From Variovorax boronicumulans NBRC 103145 (GTDB lineage Bacteria > Pseudomonadota > Gammaproteobacteria > Burkholderiales > Burkholderiaceae_C), in contig NZ_BCUS01000043.1 of NCBI RefSeq assembly GCF_001591345.1, positions 1 through 47,067 of the forward strand: DNA of 47,067 nucleotides, given 5' to 3'. The notes under the pieces are model-generated. The model worked only from the letters and a program-made list of their open reading frames with translations, did not search any database and was not told where the DNA came from. The position numbers were made by a program, and so were the translations under genes. Below, piece after piece: positions 21,849 to 30,490 of this stretch. How positions within the stretch are numbered: the stretch's first letter is position 1; each line of letters opens with the position of its first letter.

Positions 21849-24185
21849 TTACTCCTGCGGTTCGCGCGGCGCTTGCTGCTGCGACTCGCCGGCGGGCTGC
21901 TGTTGCGGCTCGCCGCGGGGCTGTTGCTGCTGGTCGTTGAAGCGCGGTGCGCGCTCGCCACGATCGCCGCCGCGGTCACCGCGGTCGCCACGGTCCGAAC
22001 GCTCGCGGCGGTCGCCGCCACGGTCGCCGCGATCACCACGGTCTTCGCGCGGCGGGCGCTCGCTGTATTCCATGCCGGCCGGACGCTCGGTCAGGGCCTT
22101 CATGGACAGCTTGACGCGGCCCTTTTCGTCGGTCTCGAGAACCTTGACCTTCACGATCTGGCCTTCGCTCAGGTAGTCGGTCACCTTCTCGACGCGCTCG
22201 TGTGCGATCTGGCTGATGTGCAGCAGGCCGTCCTTGCCGGGCAGCAGGTTGACCAGCGCGCCGAAGTCCAGGATCTTGGTGATCGGGCCTTCGTAGACCT
22301 TGCCGATTTCGACTTCAGCGGTGATCTGCTCGATGCGCTTCTTGGCGAATTCGGCCTTTTCCGGATCGGTCGAGGCGATGGTGATGGTGCCGTCTTCGTC
22401 GATGTTGATCGTCGTGCCGGTTTCTTCCTGCAGGCCGCGGATGACCGCGCCGCCCTTGCCGATCACGTCGCGGATCTTCTCGGGGTTGATCTTCAGCGTG
22501 GTCAGGCGCGGTGCGAACTGCGACACGTCGGCCTTGGCCTCGCCCATCGCTTCTTGCATCTTGCCCAGGATGTGCATGCGCGCTTCCTTGGCCTGAGCCA
22601 GTGCGACCTGCATGATTTCCTTGGTGATGCCCTGGATCTTGATGTCCATCTGCAGCGCGGTGATGCCGTTGGTCGTGCCAGCCACCTTGAAGTCCATGTC
22701 GCCCAGGTGATCTTCGTCGCCCAGGATGTCGGTCAGCACCGCGAAGCGGTTGTCTTCCTTGATCAGGCCCATGGCGATGCCGGCCACGTGTGCCTTCATG
22801 GGCACGCCGGCGTCCATCATCGAGAGGCAGCCGCCGCAGACCGAAGCCATCGACGAGGAGCCGTTCGACTCGGTGATTTCCGACACCACGCGGATGGTGT
22901 ACGGGAATTCTTCCTTGGTCGGCAGCACGGCGACGAGCGCGCGCTTGGCCAGACGGCCGTGACCCACTTCGCGGCGCTTGGTGGAGCCCATGCGGCCCAC
23001 TTCACCGGTGGCAAAGGGAGGCATGTTGTAGTGGAACAGGAAGCGGTCCTCGTACTCGCCGGCCAGCGCGTCGATGCGCTGTGCGTCGCGCTCGGTGCCG
23101 AGCGTGGTGACGACCAGACCCTGCGTCTCGCCGCGCGTGAACAGCGCCGAGCCGTGGGTGCGGGGCAGCACGGAGTTGCGGATTTCGATGGGGCGCACGG
23201 TGCGCGTGTCGCGGCCGTCGATGCGCGGCTCGCCTTGCAGGATCTGGCCGCGCACGATGCGCGATTCGATCGCGAACAGCAGGTCGCTGACCTTGCCGGC
23301 GTCGAACTCGGCGCCTTCGGCCTTCAGTGCCGTGAAGACGCTGGCATTGGCTTCGCGCAGGGCTTGCGTGCGGGCTTGCTTGCTGCGGATCTGGTAGACG
23401 GCGCGCAGCTTTTCTTCGGCCAGGCCGTTGATCTTGGCGATGAAGTCTTCGTCCTTGGCTTCAGGCACCCAGGTGCCTTCCTTGAGCCATTCCGGCTTGC
23501 CGGCGTCGCGCACGAGGTCGTGGATCGCGTTGATCGCGATGTTGGCCTGCTCGTGACCGAACACCACGCCACCCAGCATGATTTCTTCGCTGAGTTGCTG
23601 GGCTTCGGATTCGACCATCAGCACGGCGGCTTGCGTGCCGGCGACGACGAGGTCCATCTGCGAATCCTTGCGGGCGGTGGGGCCCGGATTCAGCACGTAC
23701 TGGCCGTTGATGTAGCCCACGCGGGCGGCACCGATCGGGCCGCTGAACGGGATGCCGGAGATCGACAGCGCGGCGCTCACGCCGATCATGGCGGCGATGT
23801 CGGCGTCGACTTCAGGGTTCAGCGACACGGTGTGAATCACCACGTGCACTTCGTTCAGGAAACCTTCGGGGAACAGCGGGCGGATCGGGCGGTCGATCAG
23901 GCGGCTGGTCAGGGTTTCGTGTTCGCTGGGCTTGGCTTCACGCTTGAAGAAGCTGCCGGGGATCTTGCCGGCGGCATAGGTCTTCTCGATGTAGTCGACG
24001 GTCAGCGGGAAGAAATCCTGGCCGGGCTTGGCGGTCTTGGAGGCGACCACGGTCGCCAGGATCACGGTGCCGTCGATGTCGACCAGCACGGCGCCGGTTG
24101 CCTGGCGGGCGATTTCACCGGTTTCCATGACGACGGTCTTGTCGCCCCATTGGAAGGACTTGGTGATTTTGTTGAAGAGGCTCAT
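21849..24185 (-). CDS. pnp: Polyribonucleotide nucleotidyltransferase (PNPase)
   Basis: 778-residue phosphorolytic 3'-5' exoribonuclease, part of the RNA degradosome in many bacteria. Two RNase PH-like domains (about 1-210 and 310-540) are followed by a KH domain with the loop [11 protein letters not shown] and an S1 domain (about 620-690). The remaining 70 residues are an RGD/DRGG-repeat and Gln-rich tail. AGGAGC lies 5 bases before the ATG at 24185. The neighbour rpsO is the standard partner. Confidence 0.97.
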   Translation of the reverse strand: MSLFNKITKSFQWGDKTVVMETGEIARQATGAVLVDIDGTVILATVVASKTAKPGQDFFPLTVDYIEKTYAAGKIPGSFFKREAKPSEHETLTSRLIDRPIRPLFPEGFLNEVHVVIHTVSLNPEVDADIAAMIGVSAALSISGIPFSGPIGAARVGYINGQYVLNPGPTARKDSQMDLVVAGTQAAVLMVESEAQQLSEEIMLGGVVFGHEQANIAINAIHDLVRDAGKPEWLKEGTWVPEAKDEDFIAKINGLAEEKLRAVYQIRSKQARTQALREANASVFTALKAEGAEFDAGKVSDLLFAIESRIVRGQILQGEPRIDGRDTRTVRPIEIRNSVLPRTHGSALFTRGETQGLVVTTLGTERDAQRIDALAGEYEDRFLFHYNMPPFATGEVGRMGSTKRREVGHGRLAKRALVAVLPTKEEFPYTIRVVSEITESNGSSSMASVCGGCLSMMDAGVPMKAHVAGIAMGLIKEDNRFAVLTDILGDEDHLGDMDFKVAGTTNGITALQMDIKIQGITKEIMQVALAQAKEARMHILGKMQEAMGEAKADVSQFAPRLTTLKINPEKIRDVIGKGGAVIRGLQEETGTTINIDEDGTITIASTDPEKAEFAKKRIEQITAEVEIGKVYEGPITKILDFGALVNLLPGKDGLLHISQIAHERVEKVTDYLSEGQIVKVKVLETDEKGRVKLSMKALTERPAGMEYSERPPREDRGDRGDRGGDRRERSDRGDRGDRGGDRGERAPRFNDQQQQPRGEPQQQPAGESQQQAPREPQE
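21950..22050 (-). repeat. Low-complexity GC repeats encoding the Arg/Gly/Asp-rich PNPase tail
   Basis: Degenerate 6-9 base repeats (units like CGGTCGCCA/CGATCGCCG on the plus strand) code for repeated [12 protein letters not shown] residues at the PNPase C-terminus. Such repeats can change length by slippage. Confidence 0.6.
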
Positions 24186-24254
24186 TTTTGCTCCTATTTT
24201 GATAGCGAATCACACAGGATTCGCAAGGGGCGGAGGCTGCTCAGAACACGATGC

Positions 24255-24304
24255 CATTCCAGCGAAGCTCGGGGCGAACTTCATTGGAATGACACAGCTT
24301 CGCT
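24255..24304 (-). promoter_or_regulatory. Interleaved inverted repeats in the pnp leader
   Basis: AGCGAAGC (24261-24268) pairs with GCTTCGCT (24297-24304), and CATTCC (24255-24260) pairs with GGAATG (24286-24291). These two pairings cross, giving either alternative hairpins or a pseudoknot about 70 bases before the pnp ATG. In E. coli a leader stem cut by RNase III mediates PNPase autocontrol; a similar role here is inference. Confidence 0.4.
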
Positions 24305-24336
24305 CTGTTGGGCACTCCGAAAGTGGATCGCGAAGT

Positions 24337-24376
24337 AAAAAACGCCTGAGCTAGCGGACTAACCCAGGCGTTTTTT
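24337..24376. terminator. rho-independent terminator after rpsO
   Basis: AAAAAACGCCTG (24337-24348) and CAGGCGTTTTTT (24365-24376) form a symmetrical 12-bp stem-loop with A- and U-runs. It lies 14 bases after the rpsO stop on the minus strand and separates rpsO from pnp. Confidence 0.88.
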
Positions 24377-24389
24377 CATGCGATTCGAA

Positions 24390-24656
24390 TTACTTGCGCA
24401 GACCCAGCTTGGCGATCAGCGCGGTGTAACGCTCGGCGTCCTTGGACTTGAGGTAGTCGAGCAGCTTGCGACGGCGGCTGACCATGCGCAGCAGGCCGCG
24501 ACGACCGTGGTGGTCCTTGGCGTGCGTCTTGAAGTGGGGGGTCAGCTCGTTGATACGGGCGGTCAGCAGTGCGACTTGCACTTCGGGGCTGCCAGTGTCG
24601 TTGGCTGCACGGGCGTTGTCCTTGACAACTTCGGCCTTGATGGAGGCTGCGATCAT
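24390..24656 (-). CDS. rpsO: 30S ribosomal protein S15
   Basis: 88-residue primary 16S rRNA-binding protein. The sequence contains [22 protein letters not shown] and the [18 protein letters not shown] core. AAGGAA lies before the ATG. The start overlaps the stop of the upstream EamA frame by 4 bases (ATGA), but its own promoter and leader are visible inside that frame. Confidence 0.97.
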   Translation of the reverse strand: MIAASIKAEVVKDNARAANDTGSPEVQVALLTARINELTPHFKTHAKDHHGRRGLLRMVSRRRKLLDYLKSKDAERYTALIAKLGLRK

Positions 24657-25663
24657 GTTGAATTTCCTTGTTCCGGGATGTTTGACTTGCGGTGAGCACT
24701 GGAACTGCCCTCACCGTGCGCCTTGCGGCATGCAAAGCTTTGGGAGTATACATCGGCCGGCTTGACCGCTCCCTCCCGCCGCCTTCCGTCAAGCGAAACC
24801 AGCCCCACGGCCCCCAGCACGCAGGCGGCGCCGGCGACCTGGGCCCATCCCACCGCCTCCCCCAGCCACCACGCCGCCAGGACCAGTGCCGACACCGGCA
24901 TCAGCGCCGTGAACAGCGCCGCCTCGGCGCCCCGCAGCCGGGCGGCACCCGCGTACCAGAGCAGGAAGCCGGCCACCGTCGGCACCAGCGCGTAGTAGGC
25001 CACCCCGGCCAGCGCCTCGGCCGGCACCGGCTGAAGCCACGCGCGCTCCAGCAGCGCCGGAACCACGGACAGCAGCAGCCCCAGCGCGACCATCGCGGTC
25101 GACTGCACGAGAGGCGCCAACGGCACGCGCAGCCGCTTGTTGAGCAAGATGAACAGCGACTCGAGCGCCACCGCCCCCAGCACCAGCAGGTTGCCGAGCA
25201 GCGCGGTCGACGTGCGCTCACCGCCCTCCCCGCCCGGGCGCAGCGTGATCGCCAGCACGCCCAGGCTCGCGAGCACGATCCCGCCCACCAGGTAGCGCCC
25301 CGGCCGCTCGCGCAGCGCCAGCACAGCCACCAGCGCGGCCATCGCCGGCAGCGTGCCGGTCACCACGCCCGCGTCGGCGGCCGGCGCCCAGCGCACGCCC
25401 AGGATCAGCAGCACCGTGTAGCCGACGCTGCCCGCCGCCGCCTGGCACAGCAGCAGCACGGCGTCGTGGCGGTCCGGGCGCGGCCAGCGCACGCGCATGA
25501 ACCCCATCAGCGCCACGAACACGGGCAGCGCCAGCGCAAAGCGCAGCGCGGTCGCCGTGAACGGCGGCAGGCCGCTGGCGATGAGCTTGCTCGCGACCAC
25601 CGTGCTGCCGACCGTGACCATCGCGAGCGCGCACAGCCACATTCCCTTGCTTCGTTCCGACAT
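24653..25663 (-). CDS. EamA/DMT-family transporter with unusual C-terminal extension
   Basis: 336-residue frame with ten predicted membrane helices in residues 1-290, two EamA repeats, and the family's small-residue helices and R-F-A-L-A-L-P. It is a drug/metabolite exporter whose substrate is unknown. The permease ends around L-D-G-R-R at about residue 293. The last 43 residues, hydrophilic and with S-S-S-A-H-R-K, are encoded by DNA that also holds the rpsO promoter and leader. The stop overlaps the rpsO ATG. It follows an AraC regulator on the same strand with an 84-base gap. Confidence 0.88.
   Translation of the reverse strand: MSERSKGMWLCALAMVTVGSTVVASKLIASGLPPFTATALRFALALPVFVALMGFMRVRWPRPDRHDAVLLLCQAAAGSVGYTVLLILGVRWAPAADAGVVTGTLPAMAALVAVLALRERPGRYLVGGIVLASLGVLAITLRPGGEGGERTSTALLGNLLVLGAVALESLFILLNKRLRVPLAPLVQSTAMVALGLLLSVVPALLERAWLQPVPAEALAGVAYYALVPTVAGFLLWYAGAARLRGAEAALFTALMPVSALVLAAWWLGEAVGWAQVAGAACVLGAVGLVSLDGRRREGAVKPADVYSQSFACRKAHGEGSSSAHRKSNIPEQGNST
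24657..24750 (-). promoter_or_regulatory. rpsO promoter -10 and structured leader
   Basis: TATACT on the minus strand (24750-24745) is a strong -10; the -35 is poor. It would give a leader of about 80 bases. In it CGGTGAG (24690-24696, plus-strand reading) pairs with CTCACCG (24710-24716), a perfect 7-bp stem. S15 represses its own mRNA through leader structures in other bacteria, so this hairpin is a candidate S15 site. Confidence 0.5.
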
Positions 25664-25747
25664 GCTTCTTTGCCTTCCGTTTTGCAGAAAGCGCGAGCGT
25701 CTCCCGCCAGGCGCGCGGCGGTCTTGAACGAAATTGCAGGAATCGAG

Positions 25748-26548
25748 CTAGCGCGCCGCCGCATACGCCCCGGGCGTGAAGCCCAGGAAGCGCACGAAGG
25801 CCCGCGTCATGTGGCTCTGGTCAGAGAAGCCTGCACCGGCTGCGGCATCGGCCAGCGCCCTGCCCTGCGCGATCAACCGGCGGGCGCGCGACAGCCGGCA
25901 CTGCTGCAGCCAGGCATGCGGCGGCAGCCCGAAGGCCGCCGCAAAGCCGCGCAGCAACTGGTAGCGGCTCAGGCCCGCCTCGCGTGCCAGTTCGGCGAGC
26001 GTGGGCGCGTGAATGCAGTCGTCGGCGATGCGTGCGCGCGCACGCTCCATCGCTGCCGGTGCCACGCGCCGTGGTGACTCGGGAGCTCGCGTGCCGGGCG
26101 CATCGCGCAGCAGCTGCAGCACGCCCTGCTCCAGCGCCAGCGCGTCCTCGCCTTCGACCACGGCCGCGAACAACCGGTCGAAGCCCTGCCGCAGCGCCGG
26201 ATCGCTCAGCACCGGCCGCGTCAGCTCGAACCCCGCCGGTACGCCATCCGACAGCAGCGCAGGCGCCAGATGCAGCATGCGCCACGCGCGCCCCTCACCG
26301 CGCATCGCGACACCGTCGTGCACCTCGCCCGGATTCACCGTGATGACATCGCCGCGCACCGCCTCGACCGCACCGCGTCCGCTGGCCGAGCGCTGTCCGC
26401 CGCGGTCCATCACGCCGATGCCGAACACGTCGTGCATGTGGCGCGGAAAGCTGCGCTTCGATTCGGCCGCGATCGCCTGCAGGCCCGGCAGCGCCGAGCC
26501 GCGAATGCGCACGGCATCGACGGGCGCGAAGCTCGACGGCGACGCCAT
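25748..26548 (-). CDS. AraC-family transcriptional regulator
   Basis: 266-residue regulator with an N-terminal cupin-like sensor (about 20-140, F-P-R-H-M-H-D-V-F-G-I, N-P-G-E-V-H-D-G) and a C-terminal double helix-turn-helix (about 170-265, ending with G-F-S-D-Q-S-H-M-T-R-A-F and G-F-T-P-G-A-Y). It probably controls the downstream EamA exporter and/or its own operon; this arrangement is common for AraC/exporter pairs. GAGG precedes the ATG at 26548, and the gene is 11 bases after the aminotransferase stop. Confidence 0.9.
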   Translation of the reverse strand: MASPSSFAPVDAVRIRGSALPGLQAIAAESKRSFPRHMHDVFGIGVMDRGGQRSASGRGAVEAVRGDVITVNPGEVHDGVAMRGEGRAWRMLHLAPALLSDGVPAGFELTRPVLSDPALRQGFDRLFAAVVEGEDALALEQGVLQLLRDAPGTRAPESPRRVAPAAMERARARIADDCIHAPTLAELAREAGLSRYQLLRGFAAAFGLPPHAWLQQCRLSRARRLIAQGRALADAAAGAGFSDQSHMTRAFVRFLGFTPGAYAAAR

Positions 26549-26559
26549 GCCGGAAAACC

Positions 26560-27753
26560 TCAGCGCGCCTGCTTCGCCAGCCAGCCGCGCAGCCGCTCCA
26601 CGCCCTGCACCAGCCGCTGCGGGTCTTTCGACGCGAAGCACCAGCGCAGCCAGCCCTGCGCCTCGGGCGCGAAGGCGTTGCCCGGCGCGAGCCCCAGGCC
26701 CGCTTCGGCAACCAGGCGCTTGGCGAGTTCGAGCGAATCGCCAAAACCTTCGAGCCGGAAGAAGGCATACATGCCGCCCTTGGCCGGCGCCACCTGCACG
26801 CCCGGCACGGCCGCCAGCAGCGGCACCAGCGTGTCGCGGCACTGCTTCAGGTGCGCGACCACGCGCGGCGTGATGTCGGCCGTGTGCTCGAGCGCCGCGA
26901 TGGCGGCGCGCTGCGTGAACACGCTGGCGCACGAGGTGTTGAACTCGATCAGCTTGCCGATGCCGTCGACCATCGCCGGCGGCAGCACCAGCCAGCCGAG
27001 GCGCCAGCCGGTCATGAGGAAGCTCTTCGAGAAGCTGTGCGTGACGACGAGGCGGTCGTCGGGCGTCGAGATGTCGAGGAAGCTCGGCGCGCAGCCGTTC
27101 GGCGTGGGCTCGAAGTACAGCCGCTCGTACACCTCGTCGGCCAGGATCCAGGTGCCGGTCTCGCGGCAATGGTCGAGCACGGCCTGCTGCTCGTCGCGCG
27201 TCATCGTCCAGCCCGTGGGGTTGTTCGGCGCGTTGACGATCAGCAGCTTCGTCTTCGACGTGACCGCCGCGCGCAGCGCGGGCAGATCGAGCGTCCACTG
27301 CCCGTTCACCGGCACCAGCGGTACGGTGCGCACCTGCGCGCCCATGATCGCCGGCTGCGCCGTGAGGTTGGGCCACACGGGCGTGACCGCGACCACGTCG
27401 TCGCCCGCGTCGACCAGCGCCTGCACCGCAAGCATCAGCGCGCTCACGCCGCCCGAGGTGACGGCGATGCGCGAGGCGTCGACCGTCGGGTGCAGGCGGC
27501 TGGTGTAGCGCGCGATGGCTTCGCGCAGTTCGGGCAAGCCGAGGTTGTGCGCGTAGAAGGTTTCGCCGCGCTGCAGCGATTCGATGGCCGCCTGGCGGAT
27601 CACCTCGGGAGTGACCTCGTCGCTCTCGCCGAACCAGAAGGCGAGCACGTCGTCGCGGCCCATGCCGGCATTGGCGACTTCGCGGATCTTCGAGGCTTCG
27701 AGGTGGTGGATGGCTTCACGCATGTCGGGGAGTTCCTGTGCTGTCGGGGTCAT
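26560..27753 (-). CDS. Pyridoxal-phosphate aminotransferase, class I/II
   Basis: 397-residue fold-type I aminotransferase. S-G-G-V-S-A-L binds cofactor phosphate, N-A-P-N-N-P-T-G is the Asn motif, A-D-E-V-Y-E-R-L the Asp motif, and S-F-S-K-S-F-L-M-T-G-W-R-L-G-W carries the Schiff-base Lys. The conserved C-terminal Arg lies in W-L-R-W-C-F. The amino donor and acceptor are not determinable; it resembles aspartate-type enzymes. The start at 27753 (MTPTAQEL) lies 5 bases after the preceding stop with GAGG close by; 27723 (MREAIHHLEA) is an alternative. Confidence 0.92.
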   Translation of the reverse strand: MTPTAQELPDMREAIHHLEASKIREVANAGMGRDDVLAFWFGESDEVTPEVIRQAAIESLQRGETFYAHNLGLPELREAIARYTSRLHPTVDASRIAVTSGGVSALMLAVQALVDAGDDVVAVTPVWPNLTAQPAIMGAQVRTVPLVPVNGQWTLDLPALRAAVTSKTKLLIVNAPNNPTGWTMTRDEQQAVLDHCRETGTWILADEVYERLYFEPTPNGCAPSFLDISTPDDRLVVTHSFSKSFLMTGWRLGWLVLPPAMVDGIGKLIEFNTSCASVFTQRAAIAALEHTADITPRVVAHLKQCRDTLVPLLAAVPGVQVAPAKGGMYAFFRLEGFGDSLELAKRLVAEAGLGLAPGNAFAPEAQGWLRWCFASKDPQRLVQGVERLRGWLAKQAR

Positions 27754-27758
27754 GCACC

Positions 27759-29042
27759 TCAGGGGCGCTTCATCTTGCAAGAGGTGGGCTGCTCGGCGCG
27801 TTCGGGCGCGATCGTCTTGATCACGCGAAAGCCGTAGCCCGAGCCCTCGACGTCGAACTGCACGCCGGGCTTGCCCTGCTTGTCCATCACGCCCACTACC
27901 AGTTGCTGCTGGAACTGGTGGTCGGCCGCGCGCATGCGGCCACGCTGGCCGTACAGGCTCACGTCGGCCTGCTCCAGCGCGCGCGCCAGCGGCACGGCCT
28001 CGGTGCTGCCCGCGCGTTCCAGCGCCTGCGCGAGCGACTCGACCAGCAGCTGCATGCGCATGTGCACGTAGTCGTCGGCCGGGCGCGGAAAACGCGTGCG
28101 GAAGGCGCGGTAGAAGGCCTCGGACTGCGGCGTCTGCACGTTCGGCAGCCAGTCGGCCACGGCGACCACGCGGCCAATGCCTGCGTCGCCGATGGCGGCC
28201 GGCGCGCCCAGCGCATTGCCGTAGAAGGTGTAGAAGCTGCCGTTGAAGCCGGCTTCGCGCGCGGCCTTCACGAGCAGCGTGAGGTCGTTGCCCCAGTTGC
28301 CGGTGACCACCGCCTGCGCGCCGCTGGCGAGGATCTTGGTGGCGTAGGGCGCGAAGTCCTTCACCTTGCCCATCGGGTGCAGCTCGTCGCCGACGATTTC
28401 CACGTCGGGGCGCTGCACGCCCAGCTGGCGGCGCGACTCGCGCAGCACGGCCTGGCCGAAGCTGTAGTCCTGGCCGATCAGGTAGACGCGCTTGAGCGCC
28501 GCATCGTCCTTGACCACGTCCATCAGCGCGGCCACGCGCATGTCGGCGTGGGCGTCGAAGCGGAAGTGCCAGAAGCTGCAGCGCTCGTTGGTCAGCACCG
28601 GATCGACCGCCGAGTAGTTCAGGAAGATCGCGCGGCGCGAGGGGTCGCGCTCGTTGTTCTTGTCGATGGCGTCGATCAGCGCCGCCGCCGTCACCGACGA
28701 GTTGCCCTGCAGCACGATGCGAGTGCCGTCGTCCATGGCCGCGCGCAGCGCCGACAGCGCCTCTTCGTTCTGGCCCTTGCTGTCATAGCGGTCCAGTTGC
28801 AGCGGCCGCGCGCCGCCGGCCAGCTTCACACCGCCGCGCGCGTTCACGCGCTCCACGGCCCACTGCAGGTTGCGGAACACGGCCTCGCCGGTGTTGGCAA
28901 ACGGGCCGCTCATGCTCTCGATGAGCGCCAGCCGGATCGGGGCGGGTTGCGGGGCCTGGGCCAGGCCGGCGAACGGGGTCGCGCATAGCGCCGCCGCTGC
29001 GAATTTCAAGGCCTGGCGGCGCCAAATAAAGGGGGTTTTCAT
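27759..29042 (-). CDS. ABC transporter substrate-binding protein, branched-chain amino-acid type
   Basis: 427-residue periplasmic binding protein of the Leu/Ile/Val (type 1) family. The leader MKTPFIWRRQALKF followed by a hydrophobic stretch and A-L-A-Q-A resembles a Tat signal peptide. I-R-L-A-L-I-E-S-M-S-G-P-F-A-N-T-G starts the mature domain. No permease or ATPase gene accompanies it, so it is an orphan here. Co-transcription with the aminotransferase (5-base gap) suggests amino acid or keto acid substrates, which is inference. Confidence 0.88.
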   Translation of the reverse strand: MKTPFIWRRQALKFAAAALCATPFAGLAQAPQPAPIRLALIESMSGPFANTGEAVFRNLQWAVERVNARGGVKLAGGARPLQLDRYDSKGQNEEALSALRAAMDDGTRIVLQGNSSVTAAALIDAIDKNNERDPSRRAIFLNYSAVDPVLTNERCSFWHFRFDAHADMRVAALMDVVKDDAALKRVYLIGQDYSFGQAVLRESRRQLGVQRPDVEIVGDELHPMGKVKDFAPYATKILASGAQAVVTGNWGNDLTLLVKAAREAGFNGSFYTFYGNALGAPAAIGDAGIGRVVAVADWLPNVQTPQSEAFYRAFRTRFPRPADDYVHMRMQLLVESLAQALERAGSTEAVPLARALEQADVSLYGQRGRMRAADHQFQQQLVVGVMDKQGKPGVQFDVEGSGYGFRVIKTIAPERAEQPTSCKMKRP

Positions 29043-29045
29043 TGT

Positions 29046-29144
29046 CTTGAAACGCGTGCCGATGCGCCTAGATGAGGTGTCAAGCGGCACTCACGATGGA
29101 AAGGCCGCGCAGTGTAAGGGACACACATTCCATGTCCCCATTGT
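29046..29144 (+). promoter_or_regulatory. Possible heat-shock promoter elements before hsp20
   Basis: CTTGAAA at 29046-29052 is an exact sigma-32 -35 match, but the sequence 14 bases later is a poor -10. CCCCATTGT at 29136-29144 resembles a sigma-32 -10 but lacks a good -35. The two cannot belong to one promoter, so the call is tentative. Confidence 0.25.
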
Positions 29145-29169
29145 GTTCATTCACCCAGGAGTTTTCGCC

Positions 29170-29541
29170 ATGTTCTTCACCCCCACCCACCGCAGCGCGC
29201 ATTTCGCTCCCCGTGCCCACGACCGCGCTTTCGAGCGCTTCGTGAACGAGGCCTTTGCCGGCGCCCGCCGCTCGCCCCTGGTCGAGCAGGACGACAAGAG
29301 CTGGACCCTGTCGCTGGACGTGCCCGGCCTGTCGCGTGAAGACCTGTCGGTGGCCATCGAAGGCGCCGTGGTCCGCATCGAAAGCAAGGCCGAAGCCAAG
29401 CGCCAGATCAAGCTCGCCTACGAGCTGCCGCAAGCCATCGACCTGGCCACCAGCGAAGCCAAGCTGGAGAACGGCGTGCTGACCCTGAAGCTGGGCAAGC
29501 TGGTGCCGGCAAGCCAGGTTTCGAACTTGCAGATCAACTAG
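29170..29541 (+). CDS. Small heat-shock protein, Hsp20/alpha-crystallin family
   Basis: 123-residue ATP-independent chaperone. The alpha-crystallin domain spans about residues 38-120, with L-D-V-P-G-L-S-R-E-D-L, V-V-R-I-E-S and E-N-G-V-L-T-L-K-L. The N-terminal arm is short and Arg/Phe-rich. AGGAG at 29157-29161 has ideal spacing to the ATG at 29170. It is divergent from the binding-protein operon. Confidence 0.93.
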   Translation: MFFTPTHRSAHFAPRAHDRAFERFVNEAFAGARRSPLVEQDDKSWTLSLDVPGLSREDLSVAIEGAVVRIESKAEAKRQIKLAYELPQAIDLATSEAKLENGVLTLKLGKLVPASQVSNLQIN

Positions 29542-29548
29542 TCCCGGC

Positions 29549-29675
29549 GATGCCCCCACGAAGAAAATGTTAGTGACAGCTTGTTTTGACTTTAAACAAG
29601 CGCCGTATTCACAATAGTGCCGGATAACGTCACATGATGTGACGATTTATTAGTACTTTCTTCTTCGTGGGCATC
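29549..29675. repeat. AT-rich element bounded by a 15-bp inverted repeat with two inner palindromes
   Basis: The left arm GATGCCC-cc-ACGAAGAA (29549-29565) pairs with TTCTTCGT-GGGCATC (29661-29675), 15 pairs with a 2-base bulge. Inside are GCTTGTTT/AAACAAGC (29579-29586 with 29594-29601) and the near-perfect palindrome CGTCACAT-G-ATGTGACG (29628-29644). The segment is clearly more AT-rich than its surroundings. No coding frame is convincing in it. Confidence 0.6.
29586..29644 (+). promoter_or_regulatory. Possible promoter with palindromic operator for the hydrolase gene
   Basis: TTGACT (29586-29591), an 18-base spacer and CACAAT (29610-29615) make a fair sigma-70 promoter. The palindrome CGTCACATGATGTGACG begins about 6 bases past the predicted start, a position suited to a repressor. 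The cognate regulator is unknown. Confidence 0.35.
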
Positions 29676-29731
29676 TCGTAAACGCATCGAGTTCCCGGGC
29701 GGTGCGGACAGCGGGTGTGCCTCAAGGCACC

Positions 29732-30490
29732 ATGAAAACGCACCTGCAGTCAGCCAATGACAATGAACGGTCCGACACGCTCCTGATCTTCCTGCCAGGG
29801 GCCTACCTCAAACCCGAAGAGTTCGAGCGCGAGGGTTTCATCAGCGCCGTGCGCGAGCGGCACCTCGCAGCCGACGCACTGCTGGTCGATGCGGACGTCT
29901 CCTACTACTACGACCAGACCCTCAGCGAGCGGCTGCACGCCGACGTCATCGAGCCCCAGCGGGCCAAGGGCTACACCTCGATCTGGCTGGTCGGCATTTC
30001 CATTGGCGGGTTCGGCGCGCTGATCCACGAACTGGCGCGGCCGGGCTCGGTGGATGGCATCGTGGCGCTGGCGCCCTACCTCGGGCGCCGCGTGCTCGGC
30101 GCGGAAATCAAGAAGGCCGGCGGCCTGCGCGCCTGGCAGGCGCCCACCGGGCCGCAGCCCGACGAGGAACCCGACCGCAAGCTCTGGCCCTTCTTCCAGC
30201 AATACCTGGCGCCGAAGCCCTCCCAGGACCTGCCGCCGCTGTACCTGGGTTTCGGCCTGGCCGACCGCTTTGCCAGCAACCACAAGCTGCTGGCCGACGC
30301 CCTGCCCCCGGGGCGCGTGTTCACGACCGAAGGCGGCCACGACTGGCCCGAGTGGCGCCAGCTCTGGCGCAACGTGCTCGACGTGCTGCCGCTGCCCTCG
30401 CTGGGGCGCGCACGGCAGCAGCCGGCTACGCGGTTTCCGGCAGCGGCGTCTCGGGCGTCATCAGCGATGCCATCGGCCATCGCGGCCTGA
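29732..30490 (+). CDS. Alpha/beta hydrolase
   Basis: 252-residue predicted serine hydrolase. The nucleophile elbow G-I-S-I-G-G gives Ser90, Asp178 in L-A-D-R-F and His203 in G-G-H-D-W complete a plausible triad. No signal peptide is present, so it should be cytoplasmic. The last 20-25 residues are Ala/Ser-rich and overlap the 3' end of tsaD by 65 bases on the other strand. The start at 29732 ([10 protein letters not shown]) is preferred over an upstream codon at 29702. Substrate unknown. Confidence 0.8.
   Translation: MKTHLQSANDNERSDTLLIFLPGAYLKPEEFEREGFISAVRERHLAADALLVDADVSYYYDQTLSERLHADVIEPQRAKGYTSIWLVGISIGGFGALIHELARPGSVDGIVALAPYLGRRVLGAEIKKAGGLRAWQAPTGPQPDEEPDRKLWPFFQQYLAPKPSQDLPPLYLGFGLADRFASNHKLLADALPPGRVFTTEGGHDWPEWRQLWRNVLDVLPLPSLGRARQQPATRFPAAASRASSAMPSAIAA

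Noticed and set aside
20739..24338. A 1,199-codon open frame antisense to pnp and the quinone reductase gene
   Set aside because: Its composition mirrors the antisense of conserved genes and it matches no family; the sense genes are complete.
29569..29644. Integron attC or chromosome dif site in the structured intergenic region
   Set aside because: The GTTRRRY/RYYYAAC core pairs of attC are absent and the palindrome does not resemble known dif cores; no integrase gene is nearby.
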